DNA of 64,000 nt from Phymatolithon calcareum (GCA_977006965.1 OZ345365.1:1302001-1366000); one strand, 5' to 3'. Counted from the first letter of the stretch, positions 29,190 to 40,405 are shown. The notes: a model not told the origin generated them from the letters alone. A program made the numbers and translations.

Positions 29190-29850
29190 TTCCGGCACGC
29201 TCAGGCTGCGCTTGCGCGTGGCCTCTTGCGAGGAGAACGACGAGGTCGAATGCGGACGCCATTGCATTTCTTACAAATTACCATGATCGAGGGCGATGTC
29301 GCCTCGTTGGTGGTTTTCTTGAATACCGTGTGCACTTCGAAGTTCTTTGCGATCAGGTTCATGTTGTGGTCCATGGTTGAGGTTGTTGGAAGTGGTTGTT
29401 GAGGGTTATGGTGTTCCTCGTCAAGGGTGAACGAATGGCCACTTTTGTAGGCAAACCAAGCCTCTCTAATGCAAGATCATAAGATTTGTTCTTCATAACT
29501 ATCAAGAGTAGACGGCGGTGAGAGCGTTTGCAAGTTGCCTTGCAATCATTTCATCCCAAATTCGCAATACACATGCACCAGCGCGTGGTGTTGAACTGTT
29601 TACTTCAATCAACAGTTACCCTGACATGCTATGATTGGGCAAGCTAAACGTTCGCGACATTGTTGAGAATAATTTGAGCAATCGCCACTTGCCATGAAAC
29701 GCATTTGTCTCCAAATTTAGTAGCTTCGCTGAGCGACGGTTTTCCTCTGATGCTTTTGGCGAGGGAGCGGTATACTGGGCACGAAATGTGGCGATCAATT
29801 TTCGTGCTTGAACTTGTGTGAGGTACTGCGGAGAGCAATGTGGCGGTCGA
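29190..29850 (-). pseudogene. Partial fourth copy of module M and its upstream side
   Basis: ATG at 29362 opens MNLIAKNFEVHTVFKK and continues ICKKCNGVRIRPRRSP, but ends at TGA after RPRASAA where the other copies read on. The donor GTAAGT is kept at 29155-29160, while no CAG acceptor is found at the expected place. 29520-29840 matches 26.1-26.4 kb. A decayed copy. Confidence 0.55.
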
Positions 29851-29965
29851 GACTCCCCCAGGGATCCCCTATTAGCACCGCACTGTTAAATATTTCGATG
29901 GACACCTTGACAGAAACAATCACGGCTATGAACTTCGACGATTCTAATGCGAGTCATGCTAATGC
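29838..29965 (+). pseudogene. Reverse transcriptase fragment
   Basis: The frame contains RLPQGSPISTALLNISMDTL, the LPQGSP...N..MD block of non-LTR reverse transcriptases (compare GVPQGSPLSPSLYNLLMD at 34.3 kb). No catalytic FADD block follows. A short relic. Confidence 0.5.
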
Positions 29966-30079
29966 CGGGGATGAAGACGAGCTCCAGGAAATGGTCATGA
30001 ATACTCCGACTGGGCGCAGGTCTAAAGAACGACTTGGTCTATCCAATAGTGCTCCGTCATATTCCCAAGTCCAAGGAAT

Positions 30080-30184
30080 CCACCTGTAGTATAGTGGTAA
30101 AACTGCCTCCGCGCACATGTGCGCATATTTCGGTATAATACAGGCAGGAATGTTGAGGTTGCCGGTTCGAGTCCTGTCACAAGC
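30080..30184 (+). other. tRNA-like sequence with A and B boxes
   Basis: TAGTATAGTGG fits the RNA polymerase III A box and GGTTCGAGTCC the B box, about 65 bp apart, with a CTGCCT...AGGCAG stem between them that could be an anticodon stem split by an intron. The acceptor arms do not pair (CCACCTG against CACAAGC), and the T stem has a mismatch. It is more likely a tRNA pseudogene or a SINE head than an active tRNA gene. Confidence 0.4.
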
Positions 30185-30608
30185 AAGAATTGAATTAATG
30201 TCCGCAAAGGGCACACGGATGTCGCCGTGGAGTGGTGTGCAGCAGTACTAGCGCGAAGCAGATGCGCGAGTACCAGGAATCGATCCACATCAGGAACATT
30301 TAGTGAGTCCCTCCAGGAAGTAGCGCCGATTGTCAGCGTCAAAATACCCAATGCATCTATCAATGCAGCCAGCTAGCTTAACAGTTCGCCAATTCGATTT
30401 TGCTGGAACTCCACTTCGATTAATAGAAGTATAAGGATAACACGAGAGTTTGCCAATGGTAAGGTCATTTTCCCAGTAGATTCGCACGAGCAAATCATCG
30501 CCGTTCACCGTCTGACAACTTTTGTTGACGTAATTATGCTCAACATGCCATATTTCGTTTACTCGACTTTAGTATAAATTTGTTCCCCCTTGCTCGTTTT
30601 CTTCAGAC

Positions 30609-32947
30609 TCAAAGTGTTGAGCCACCCAGCACTCCTGCCTGGAATCCGATGAGTTGCTTGCCTTTCGGAGCCGGAATCGCTCGTAGGATCGCTGACCCCT
30701 TTTGAAATGAATCATTTGTACTTTTTGCAAGCAAGAAATTGAAACGGTCGTTCCTTCGTCCTAACGTCGGATTTAAGAATAATTTCGCTTCTTCCAACCT
30801 TTTTTCCCCATCTGCATCCGTTCTTCTGTATGAGTATTGAGCGCTTTGTTCAATTTCTCCGTCCTCAGATGATGGTCCGGATATAATCGACAGCATTTTC
30901 CGAGCACGTAAGAGCTCGAGTCCAAATAGAGGATTGTTGTGGTGGAACAGGTGAGCTTCAATTCGCACGGACGGCTGTGCCCTTGATACAATTTCCCCCA
31001 CCAGCGGCTCCACAATGAACTGAGACACAGTGGTCAGCGGTCCACAGTCTTTCATGATGTCCGCGAGGTGAAGGATAGCATGAGTTGTAGGGATAAAGCA
31101 GAACTTATGGGAATCTTTGATAAAGAGTATTTCTATGAAAAGAGCGTGTTTTGTTTGAACAATAGCGCGAAGCTCTGAAACGGCTGCAGCATCTGGAGTA
31201 CGGTCAAAGACAATATCAAGCATTTGAGATGTAAGCACCCAAAGACGAGTAAGGCGATTATCGACATTTGCACCGCGAAAAAGAAGAGCTCTGTGATGCA
31301 ATCCGAGACTTTTCCAGTCCTCTGCTTTAGATCTTTGAATGAACTGAAATGGCAGTGGCGGTTGGCCCCAAGAAGTTGGTATGCTTCCAAGGCTGTCCTT
31401 CAAAGCGTTTTGCGCTCTTATATGCACTGCTTCGGAGATGACATAGGGAGACGAAAGGGCAATTGTCTTTTTGTGCAAGCCCAAGGTGAGAAAGGTAAGA
31501 TGTTTGACCCATCCAGATAGGCACAAGTGCATCGGGTTAAACGCGAAGGATTTAGGGTAGTCAAGTGTTAGTCTTGATATTATGGGACGCCGCTTAATCC
31601 CTGTTACTCCTGTCAGTTGAGTAAACGAGCGCACATGCTGACCGGAAACAAACAAATTCACGGGGAGAGATGTTCTGTCCAGAAGGGCCCAAACTGCAGC
31701 TGTTTCATCACTCGTCCGAGGACCAGGACACTCATTCTGGAGCCAGCGCAGTTCAGAGGTAGGATTGATATTACCCTCTGTTTCTAGGAGAGCTTCTTCT
31801 ACTGCTCCTCTCTCACCGAAAGGAACAATGCACATACAGCCAGCCTCTTTGGAATGCTTCTTTTCCCTGTGACACAATCTGCAAGACATGCTGGAGTTAT
31901 GCCCCCAGTACCCACTGAGCTTAGTCCTTGCAGGCCAGTCACCGGTGACAAAAATCACATACGCATAAAGAATTTTCTCTGTACCGTCTGCACAGAATGT
32001 TTGAATGGCATGCTCAAGACTGACGAGGTCTTCCACAATAGGAAAAAGAAGCATATCAAAATATTTTGCCAATGTGGGTACCCGGGATGAAAGCTGTGAT
32101 TAGTGCGTTTTCGGCTCTGAATCTGCAGAAGACATCGACATTGAGCATATTGAAAACGACGGGCCAAGTGTCATGAGTTCGGGTTTGCCCTTCACGAACG
32201 GTAAACCCATCCCTGAGCAGTGACAAAAATACAATGACTTTTGGATCCCATTTACGAATCTTCTCCACATGCAGCTTTCTAAATATCTCTCCGTCGAAAT
32301 AGTCAGACAGGACATCCGGTGCATAACGCAGGGCAGCGTTTTGTGCTTTTTCACAACCATGAACGATCATTTCAAGCCAGACCTTTTCACGATAAAACGA
32401 TTTCAGTTGGTCAGAGATTTGTGTACCAGAATCAAGTCGAAATATCAATCGGTTGTGCACACCTAGAAGAGATTTCATTCATTTCTGATTTTTGTGTGAC
32501 TCCTTGTGCTCCCTGAAGCTCTCTGACGGCCACAGCATGCCCTTTTCGGCACATAGGGAGCCAACGCTTAGTGATTCCTGTCCTTTGCCATATGTAGTGT
32601 GAGATGGAGTCGTAGGGATACGGAGAATTAATCAAATCAAGTGTCATGATTTTGGAGATTGTGGTTCGGGATATCTTTCCTCGTTCCAGCAGCTCTAAGA
32701 GCTCAAGATATTTGACCGATGCTCTCGTTTTCTCAGTGTCGCAAACATCAAATCTTGAAAAAGATGCGTGGGCACTTCCCTTAACGGACTCCGGAGCAGA
32801 AGCGTTAGCAGATCAGCACAAAGAAGAATTGCTTGCGAAATCGTCCTCCTTGGTAAATTCTGGGGAACAATCGAATGGTAGAGATGCGATTTCGCTCGAT
32901 CCGTCGAAAGTTTCGTTTTCAATACTTGACCGGAGAGCGGAACTGGT
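30609..32947 (-). pseudogene. CACTA (En/Spm-like) transposase, main part
   Basis: Reading leftward: LELLERGKISRTTISK, then SLLRDGFTVREGQTRTHDTW (compare DGF...WP), ENALITAFIPGTHIGK, LLFPIVEDLVSLEHAIQTF, YVIFVTGDWPARTKLSG with GHNSSMSCRLCH (the hallmark FVTGDLPA-AKLSG-GH....CR-C block), and ILHLADIMKDCGPL near the C-terminus. The stop is at 30609. This is the Transposase_21-type CACTA enzyme. Breaks: a one-base frameshift at about 32060-32070, a TGA in the Ser-rich N-terminal part near 32820, and further loss of frame near 32470. A LINE splits the gene at 32947/34469. No CACTA terminal repeats found. Confidence 0.8.
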
Positions 32948-34468
32948 TTTTTTTAGTAGTATTTATTAAACGCTCTCAGTAACACTCTTTAGACTGTAAG
33001 GGAGAATCGTTTCAGTTGCTACAGCCTTATAGCATAGTATAACATTCATATATGCTTCTTCCGCAATCTTGTATATCGTGGCCCTAGCTGCAAAAACCCA
33101 CATCGGACGGATGTGGGAAAAGCTTAGAGTCCTCTATGCGCTCAGCGGCGATTCGAGCTCGCAATTCTTATCCTTTGTTTTTCTATTCCATGTCCTCGTA
33201 AAAGGCACTGGTAAAGAAGAGTAGCTGGTCCAGTGCTTCTTCGGTCTTCTTGGTCTCTTCTCCGGTCAGCTGGTATCTCGCCAAAGACGTTTCAACCGTG
33301 TGCAATAGCCTTGATATGATTTCGCCAAATTTGTCTTCTAGTAGTGTCGTGCTCAGTGGGGGAAATCTCCCAAACGCCCACTTCACCGCCAATTGACGAT
33401 GACGTACTTTCGGAAGCCTTAAAATGACTGGAATTGCTCCGACGTACGGTATCTTTCTCTTTCTGCTTGATTCCAAATACTCCCCTTCATCATTGAAGAG
33501 TGATGCTTTCAGGGATCCTGCCGACATTCCTTGCTTAAGATACTCCAAGGCCTTCTCGAACTGCTCATGCCTTAACATTGCTGCCATGTCCCGACACACC
33601 CATTGCAATTCATCCACGTCTCTGCAATCCTTTGGGACGGCCAGTAGGCTCTCTTTTTTTGTCTTGGCTCTCACGAGCATTTTGAGCGCTAAAACCATTC
33701 TCCTGTCTTCAGCTGCTTGGATGCGACAGAGAAGACGAAGTCTTGCAGACCGGTTTTTCGCGATTGGTCCAAGGACTTGAGAGAAAAAGGTCCTCTCTAC
33801 CTCTTCAATAGCTGTCTGGATTCTCGGCGTCCAAGGTGTTAGATGCATGGCATACTCCCATCTTGGCTGTATCAGTGCCTTGTATACCTTGATAGCTTTA
33901 AGCGCGTTAATACCGCGCCTGGAGACCCCAAGGGGTCTTAACTGATACACAGCGATCTTGGCGTTCCGGATGCGCTCGAGCATTCTTGTCTCGGTTACCC
34001 CCTGACTGCTCAGTGAGATTCCAAGGTATGACACTTCTTTGACTTTCGTTAGTGTTTTGCCTGACAGCTTGAAGTTAACTGGTCTCGTGTCCGCTGACAA
34101 CAGAACCTCACTTTTTCCGGCGTTCGTGTTCCAAGTCATTTGCCGGTCTTTTCCCCATTTTGACGCAATGCCTAAAAGTCTTTGCAGTCCAGCAGGCGAT
34201 TTAGCCGTGAGGAGTACATCGTCCGCAAACAGTACTCCTGCGACGTCGGCGACTTCTCGTGGTACTTGGCTAATTCTTTCGGCGAACTCGTCCATCAACA
34301 AGTTGTACAAGCTTGGACTCAACGGGGACCCTTGCGGTACTCCCCTGTCGATTACGAACCACTTTTTCTGAGGATCCCCAACTGTGCATACCCATGAAGC
34401 AACCAAAAAAACCTCGATCATCGCGCATAATTCCTGAGGTAGACACAGTCTCATTCGATCTTGCAGGT
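32948..34468 (-). mobile_element. 5'-truncated LINE inserted in the CACTA gene
   Basis: A perfect 15-bp duplication GAGAGCGGAACTGGT lies at 32933-32947 and 34469-34483. The insertion holds the RT C-terminal half and a 3' UTR ending CGTTTAATAAATAC on the minus strand. It is the longest copy of the LINE family that also left pieces at 9.3-9.68, 21.98 and 35.8 kb. Confidence 0.9.
33183..34454 (-). pseudogene. LINE reverse transcriptase, C-terminal half (open)
   Basis: A 423-residue open frame: MRLCLPQELCAMIEVFL, GVPQGSPLSPSLYNLLMDE, the catalytic VLFADDVLL box, KSEVLLSADTRP, SYLGISLSS, and the thumb and connection region, ending RYQLTGEETKKTE and FYEDME. The endonuclease and RT fingers are missing because the copy is 5'-truncated (the frame already starts inside the RT). 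No stop within what remains, so insertion is fairly recent, but it cannot act alone. Confidence 0.88.
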
Positions 34469-34483
34469 GAGAGCGGAACTGGT

Positions 34484-34780
34484 GCTAAATGAGGATTGAG
34501 CTGATGAAGCAGAGTAATATGATTCATCTATAGAGTTTTCAGTCGTCCGAGCTAGTTCTCGTTCTTGACCAGTACGCGTAGAAAGGTCTTCTGTGCCGGA
34601 GTTTCGATGAGTTTCCCACCTTTTCCTTCTCTTCCTCGCACGAAAAAGGGCTCATGGTGCTTCCTTGAATGGAGGGTGACAGCCCTGTCTGGAGAATGCC
34701 TGTTGATGACGTAATAATTTTCTGGGGCTTTGAGTTTGCTGAAATGAAGGATCAAGAGAGCGGTTCTCAATATTTATAGC
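34484..34780 (-). pseudogene. CACTA transposase, N-terminal remainder
   Basis: Joining across the LINE, the frame gives SYYSASSAQSSFSTSSALRS followed by ENETFDGSSEIASLPFD, a Ser/acid-rich leader of the transposase. Further upstream (34552-34770) a basic frame is open but unrecognised. Confidence 0.4.
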
Positions 34781-35359
34781 GTACGCCTTATCTCTGAGAA
34801 GGGTTCTAATTGGTGCCGGTTCGCCAATAGTAGTAATGCTCTACGTTCCTATTTCGATTCAGGTTATATAAACAGCAAAAAACACGGCTTAGTTATTAAA
34901 CTTTCTGGGCAAAATACCATTCTGATTAAAGAACAGGATCTTGGCACAGATTCTCTAAGATGACGCGACACTAGCTGGGACAATCAGAAGACTTAAAACT
35001 AGCTGCGAGAATCGTTTCATGCAGATCTAATTTTGTGGGCTTAAAACCAAGGGACGGGCAATGATGAGGAATAACGAGGGACGTGAAAAGGGCTTGATGT
35101 TGGTCTCCAGGGTCTTGCGCGAGTCCCGTGGGACTGCAATCACGCCCGCGGGATTACTAAATTGTTTTGAATCATGGACGGTCCCGAAAGTTGACGCCAA
35201 CAAGCGGAGTATCAGCCCTTTTTTGAGGTAGTAGATTTTCCCTTTTTGTTTCGACCGGCAGGGTGACATAGGTTATGTCACCTGGCGGGAATGATATTTG
35301 GGGAGTAATTTGGCGACTTATTTCCTAGGCGGGAGACATGGGATATGTATAACCAATTT
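34781..35359. other. Unassigned intergenic DNA
   Basis: A TATA-like GGTTATATAAACAG lies at 34861-34874 with no gene that I can attach to it. Otherwise only short frames. Confidence 0.3.
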
Positions 35360-35790
35360 AGGGCTCAGTCTCAAAGAAAGGGCGACGAAAAGAAATAATT
35401 GAGTTATGGGCAGAGGAAGAAGAGGGAAGATCGCTCGAGATACCAACTGATTAGAACAATCTACCGATGGTTCTCCGCGTAAGAGAAAGGTCTACACGGT
35501 TGCGATGCCTACGGCTCATATTCAATAGAGCACCTCTTTGGAGAAAATCAGTACTTGGTGCGTACTTTGGTGTCACAGCCGTGATTGAGCTGGTCGCGCT
35601 CCAACGCATTCTATCTTCATCCAAGATTAGTCCTGAAATTGAATATGAATGTAAGCGACTCACTGGAGCACTTGTTGGGAGAGAAATACGAATCAAGGAT
35701 ATACTGAATAGTCAAACTACGTGAGCTTAGAAATTCGTGCGAAAGCGGCCCTGCTACTCTTCAAGAGAGGCCTTGGGAGCTTTTAAAATA
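35360..35790 (+). pseudogene. ORF family K, copy 3
   Basis: From 35467 an open 85-residue frame: RLRCLRLIFNRAPLWRKSVL, AYFGVTAVIELVALQRIL, YECKRLTGALVGREIRIKD. Upstream pieces match the K family (RATKRNN around 35380) with stops. After the stop, GAGGCCTTGGGAGCTTTTAA then AATAAATC parallels the end of the 61.7 kb copy, suggesting a shared 3' end of a retroposed unit. Function unknown. Confidence 0.5.
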
Positions 35791-35823
35791 AATCAACACA
35801 TATCCCCTATAACCAATTTATTC

Positions 35824-35985
35824 CCTTTTTACGGGAGAAGGTTTTTGCAGCTAGGGCTACGACTTTAACCCGGGTTACAGGTACTTAAATAGATGATTAA
35901 AGCTAGAACGTAGCTATAGAAACGCATCTCCCTTGCAGTCTCATCACTGTTACTGAGGGCGTTTAATAAATTCAAAATTCAAAAA
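35824..35985 (+). mobile_element. LINE 3' UTR fragment
   Basis: 162 bp closely matching 9515-9681 (TTTTACGGGAGA.GGTTTTTG, GAGGGCGTTTAATAAATTC), flanked by AACCAATTTATTC at 35811-35823 and 35986-35998 (13 bp). It carries no coding sequence. Confidence 0.85.
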
Positions 35986-36244
35986 AACCAATTTATTCAG
36001 CAACATGATGACATTACGGGCCATTTCAGATCCCTATTGGAGCTCTTCGGGCCATGATCGTTCCAGAACGCCTTAAACTCCGGGTGATAATTGCTTTTTC
36101 GCTTCCCGGATTGAGACTCAAAACAAGCTCGGACAATCGTTTGATTCAAATGAAATTTGGTATGTCTAATAAATAACTGTTTATGCCCAGTGAAACTCGC
36201 AAAGCTTCACCGCTATGACAATGGCCGCAAGTTGCAGGAAGGAA

Positions 36245-36324
36245 TGTTGTATGACACATGTACAAGCAGGTAGTATAAATACCCCAGCATGGACAACCAG
36301 TAAAGGATAGGATCCTGGATATCA
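36245..36324 (+). repeat. 5' LTR of the copia element
   Basis: TGTTGTATGACACATGTACA to GATCCTGGATATCA. It matches the 3' LTR except for a missing 40-bp block between two copies of GTATGACACAT, which looks like a slippage deletion. A TATA-like GTATAAATACCCC lies at 36272-36284. Confidence 0.9.
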
Positions 36325-36336
36325 GGTTATGGGCCC
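36325..36336 (+). promoter_or_regulatory. Primer binding site, half-tRNA type
   Basis: GGTTATGGGCCC directly follows the 5' LTR. Drosophila copia has the same primer site, complementary to an internal stretch of initiator tRNA-Met that is used as a 5' half molecule. The gag ATG (36329) lies within it. Confidence 0.75.
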
Positions 36337-37360
36337 CAAATCGCAACCGGCGAGGACGAACAAAAGCCCACCTCCCGAGCAACACACCCGAGCCGGAAAT
36401 CGCGCATCACGACGCGCCAAGAGAAACGCAACCAAGCACAGAAACTACGCCAAATACGTGGCTACAACGATCATACAAACAGCCGTCCGCAAGGCCACAA
36501 GAGCAAACCACAACCCAAGAAACTCAACTTCCCAACCAGGCAAAATGTCTGAGAAACTTTGGCAGATCGAACCGCTCACCTTTCGCAACCACGCAACATG
36601 GCATCAATCGTTCCTCGTCCTCGGCATGAGAGATGAGTTCAAGTTTCACACGCACATCATACAAGACGTACCGCTACCACCCGACGCTACTCCGGAACAG
36701 AAAGCACAACCACGAGCTCTCCAAGCAGTCTGCCCTTCTCGCGATCGGGCAATCGATCACACCGGACGTCAAAAAGCGGATCCCGACAAACTACTTCACC
36801 ACGAAAATACCACACCAGCTCAGCACGTCGATCAAGCAAGTTATCGACCACCACCCTTCCAACAATCCAAACCTCATCTACCAAAAAGCAATTTCCCTCG
36901 AACTTCATCCAGGCCAAGACCTCACCGCGTACCTTGAAGAACACAAGGAACTCAGAGACCAACTTCTCGCGCAAAACTACCCAGGTATGATCGACGAAAG
37001 TATCGCGATCGATATCATTCTCAACGGAATTAAGGACCCACATTACTCCCAAGTCCGAGCGCAATCCCTCCTAATACCGGAACTTAAAACCGATATTGCC
37101 AAACTCACAACATACCTGCAGACACTCTCTCTGAACACACCTCCCACAAGACAGCGAATGTACACCCCGACGCCAGGCCCTTACACATCAGCACAGCAAC
37201 AGCAATACGGCCAGCGCAAAACACTGGTGCACCGCAATGCACCCACGCCCTACGGTCAAGACCCCGCGAAGTGGTGCACGTTCCATGGAACCTCAGGACA
37301 CTCACTAGCAGGATGTAGGGAGTACCAAAAATGGAAGGCACACCCCAAGTACAGGGGGCT
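36329..37360 (+). pseudogene. copia gag
   Basis: ATG 36329 starts a basic leader, then EKLWQIEPLTFRNHATWHQS. A frameshift near 36690 moves the reading to the next frame, which gives the gag core (NLIYQKAISLELHPGQDLTA) and a zinc knuckle WCTFHGTSGHSLAGCREYQK (C-x2-H-x4-H-x4-C). The frame is then broken by the DNA transposon at 37361 and resumes at 40406. Confidence 0.8.
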
Positions 37361-37476
37361 GCGGGAAAATTGTCAAATGTGGGAAATTTCCGGCAATTGG
37401 ATTGGAAATGGGCCAATTGCCGAAATATTACAAATTTCAAATTAGGCGTTTTTAAGAATCTGCCATCCACTCCAGC

Positions 37477-38392
37477 CTACACTACCGTAAAGTCAATGGG
37501 CTCGTTTTCAAGAATGCGCGTCTGCTTCGCTGGCGAATTCAGAATGACGTACAGAACGCGTTGCGAAGACCCTGCCCACTGTAGAGTATGGCACTTAAAC
37601 CTCGTTTCGCACTTGAACGGCAAAGAAATTCGGGACTTAGTTTCGATATAACCGTCGTGTGGACGACGCAGTTTGTCCAAAAACGGGTAGAAACTTTTCA
37701 GCATAGAGTGATACTTTTCGATACGAGCGACAACACCGGCTCCCATGAGCCACATTTTGTGCAAAGTCTCCATGTCTATCATTGCTCGCGGCCACACGAC
37801 GGAGTACTCCAGCACCCAGCCTTGACTCACAACATTCAGCGAGAAGTCGTTGCGCTTCTCCGTACCCGCACACATCAGGATTGCAACGGAAACACGGCGA
37901 TTCTCGATGTCCTCGGGTTTATTCCACTCCCCCACTGAATAAATTGGTTTGAATTCCTTATGCGGCATGAGCATCTCTGCACCAGACGGCATGTCCTCAT
38001 CACTCTCCGACTCCCCATCCGTGCACTCCAGATCGATCGACATCCCAGCATTCTCCGCGCCGTCCGGGACGACATCGGCAACAGTGCATTTCGTGTTGAG
38101 GTTCAATTCAGATTTAGCTGGAGAACCTGTGAAAAAAAATTGTCAGAAAGACTGTTAAACGCAATGCGAAAAGGGCCAGTATTGCGCTTGGCATACCGTT
38201 TTTTGAAATTCCTGAGGCGTACTTGTTACGCAAGCGGCGAAGTTTTGCGGCAAAGGTTGCAGACTTTATCTCCTTGAACGACTCGATGTAGCTAGGATGT
38301 TCGCGCACGCTTCTCGGCATCATGCCTTCGATCTTCTTCTCTCGCACGAGGCGCTCAAAAAGCGCGGAAGATTCGGGATTGAATTTTGTCAT
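37477..38392 (-). CDS. Transposon accessory protein, two exons
   Basis: Exon 1 is 38392-38197 (ATG: MTKFNPESSALFERLVREKK) and exon 2 is 38126-37477, with a 70-bp GT-AG intron (GTATGC..TTTTTTTTCACAG). The joined protein has about 282 residues. Exon 1 is a basic helical region with PSYIESFKEIKSATFAAKLR. Exon 2 has an acidic linker (DGESESDEDMPSGAE) and a conserved C-terminal domain with YHSMLKSFYPFLDKL and SRISLPFKCETRF. Proteins of this build accompany DDE transposases in algal and protist elements; a DNA-binding or transposition-helper role is inferred. An extra upstream exon is possible, as the frame extends to 38509. Confidence 0.65.
38127..38196 (-). other. Intron of the accessory gene (70 bp)
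   Basis: Donor G|GTATGC, acceptor TTTTTTTTCACAG|G; splicing joins ..ISKNG to SPAKSELNLNTK in frame, while unspliced reading ends at once. Confidence 0.7.
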
Positions 38393-38509
38393 TCCGCAAA
38401 TTGTGATGTGCTTTTGCTTGCTACGCGTGATGCAAGTGCGTCTGGGGAAGGTACAGTGCTTTCTTTTGTAGCTCGCGGGTGATGCCTCTATGATAGGAAA
38501 TGAAAACAC

Positions 38510-39470
38510 AGTTCGGCCCGGTTTCCTTTTCCCGCGAAATCCTGAAAGATATCATTGTATTTGTTTATTAATGTTCTCCCATTGCCTGCGGAATGTATGA
38601 TAAAAATGCCTATTGCAAGCGCTGACAATCTGTTCGATTGTCCGTGCCGTCAGTCGAATAGCGACAAAAAAAGGGACACGCAACAATTTGTCGCATGAAA
38701 TCGTACAACTTACAATAAAATCTTTTCTTGCTCAGGCTCTACAGTGCAACTGAATGACTCTAGAGCAAATAAAAAAGACAGGAGATTAGAAACTATATAC
38801 GTTCTAATGCACTCAAAAAACAAAATCTTTCTCGGTGCTACCGGAAGGCTGCGCTACGCGCTACTAAAACCCGAAAAATGACGAAAAACTACAAAATCGC
38901 GACTTTAGTTTCGCGCATTGGAGAGTCATGGAGATCGGAATAAGATAATTCTTTGCGTTGTGGAGTAGTTTATGGTGTTCTGTAGTCACTTATCTGATAA
39001 AATCGCCTTTTAGTCTTCTACAAAGCCCAATATTAGACGAACTATACTTGTCGCTTTTTTTCAAATCGAACAGAATCGTACAACATCGATGCGCGCATGT
39101 ACGTGGGTGTGTCAGCTACATCGACGCATTCGTCAACTATCTGACGTGATCTAATGACATCGCACCAATCGAATCTTTGATGGAAACGTGTCAAGTGTGC
39201 ATTAATGAGTCCCGTGTGTACAACCCTCATTAAATTTCAGAAATATGCTCAAAGATGGTACATTGCTTACAAGTTTGCAACATATCATAGCTCAGCCCGC
39301 TTTGATCGCGTCTAATTATGCCATAATTGTACAGAAAAACTAGCTTTTGCTGTCATAACCCCCAGCGCTGAGCATCGCAAGGATACACTGATGACATTAC
39401 TTCACAGTACTCCTATGCTCGCCATCGCTATCCACCAGCTTATTGCGGTGCCTTCTACTTTCACAACACC
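38510..39470. other. Non-coding region between the two transposon genes
   Basis: AT-rich DNA without a supported frame; it should hold the divergent promoters. A minor upstream exon of either gene cannot be excluded. Confidence 0.35.
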
Positions 39471-40371
39471 ATGGTACTCTCTGCAGAGTACTTCTCCTGG
39501 CTTGCACACGCTTCCATTGGAAGAGCTCCCGGACTAAACCAACATACAACGGCGCGGCGCTTCCGCGCTCTCTACAGCGTGAGCCCTCGCGTATGCGCCA
39601 TTGTGTGGAATCTGATCCTCAAGCATCTGCCACCTCACGCCGCGCTCAAGCATCTACTGTGGGCTTTGCTTTTCTTGAAGCTCTATGCGAGTGAAAATGT
39701 AAACGCGCGAATCGTTGGAGCTGACGAAAAAACGTTTCGTCTCTGGCAATGGAGAATTGTCAAAATTATTGCGGTACTAAATGTGGTAAGCTCCTACCTG
39801 TTCTTTTTCTTCCACTGTGCAACATCGTCACGGTTTTAACTCCGTTCAGATTTCATGGGATGCGCGCGTAAACTCCAGGACTATTTTGCTGTGTAGGACA
39901 ACTGTCGACGGGACCGATTTTCGGATCTGTGAGCCCTCTCCGTTCAGCCCCTCCTGCTACTCACACAAATTTAAAGGGCCAGCGTTGCGCTATGAAGTTG
40001 CGCTCGCTATTGAGACGGGCGAGATAGTCTGGGTTCATGGGCCTTTTCAGGCCGGTGCATTCAGCGACGTTTCAATTTTTCGGCTCTGTCTGAAGAAAGT
40101 GCTATCAGAAAATGAGCGCGTTGTCGCCGATGGAGGGTACCCTGACGATAAATGTGTAACACCAAAAATGCTTTCTGGGCAGTTGAAAAATGGGTTTGCG
40201 ACCGTCCGTGCGCGGCATGAGACAGTGAACGAGCGTTTTAAGAACTTCTCTATTCTTGTGCATAGGTTTAGACACAGAACCTCCCTCCATTCCTTCTGTT
40301 TTCACTCTGTAGCGAACCTAACCCATCTTATGATGCAAAGTGAAAGTCCCCTCTTTCAAATTCTTTTCTAA
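39471..40371 (+). CDS. DDE transposase (PIF/Harbinger-like), two exons
   Basis: Exons 39471-39785 and 39850-40371, with a 64-bp intron (GTAAGC..GTTCAG); 278 residues. Exon 1: helical N-terminal part with HLLWALLFLKLY and GADEKTFRLWQWRIV. Exon 2: the catalytic domain with TTVDGTDFRICEPSPF (first Asp), PALRYEVALAIETGEIVWVH, AGAFSDVSIFR (second Asp), VVADGGYPDD, and RARHETVNERFKNF (Glu). All three acidic residues are present and the frame is intact, so it may be active or recently active. Start ATG 39471; the N-terminus may extend further. Confidence 0.8.
39786..39849 (+). other. Intron of the DDE transposase gene (64 bp)
   Basis: Donor GTG|GTAAGC, acceptor CCGTTCAG|ATT; joining gives AVLNVISWDARVN in frame, and the retained intron would end the protein. 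Confidence 0.75.
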
Positions 40372-40405
40372 ATTAGTATAATTATCATTTCTACAACTTT
40401 CCCGC

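Larger units (their letters stand above)
37361..40405 (+). mobile_element. Two-gene DNA transposon (PIF/Harbinger-like) inside copia
   Basis: The ends GCGGGAAAATTGT (37361) and ACAACTTTCCCGC (ending 40405) are inverted repeats of 13 bp with one mismatch. It carries a minus-strand accessory gene and a plus-strand DDE transposase in divergent arrangement. Both genes are intact after removal of one intron each. A target duplication is not clear, perhaps 2-3 bp. Removing the element restores the copia reading between gag and protease. Confidence 0.8.

Noticed and set aside
29954-30214. Minus frame DRTRTGNLNIPAC as a protein
   Set aside because: This wording is the usual result of translating a tRNA-like sequence; the DNA carries A and B boxes.
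30609-34780. CACTA-type terminal inverted repeats around the transposase relic
   Set aside because: No convincing CACTA/TAGTG end pair with a 3-bp duplication was found; GACACTAGC at 34969-34977 has no partner.
37588-37938. Plus-strand frame over the transposon accessory gene
   Set aside because: The minus strand has a conserved, spliced frame; the plus frame is its complement.
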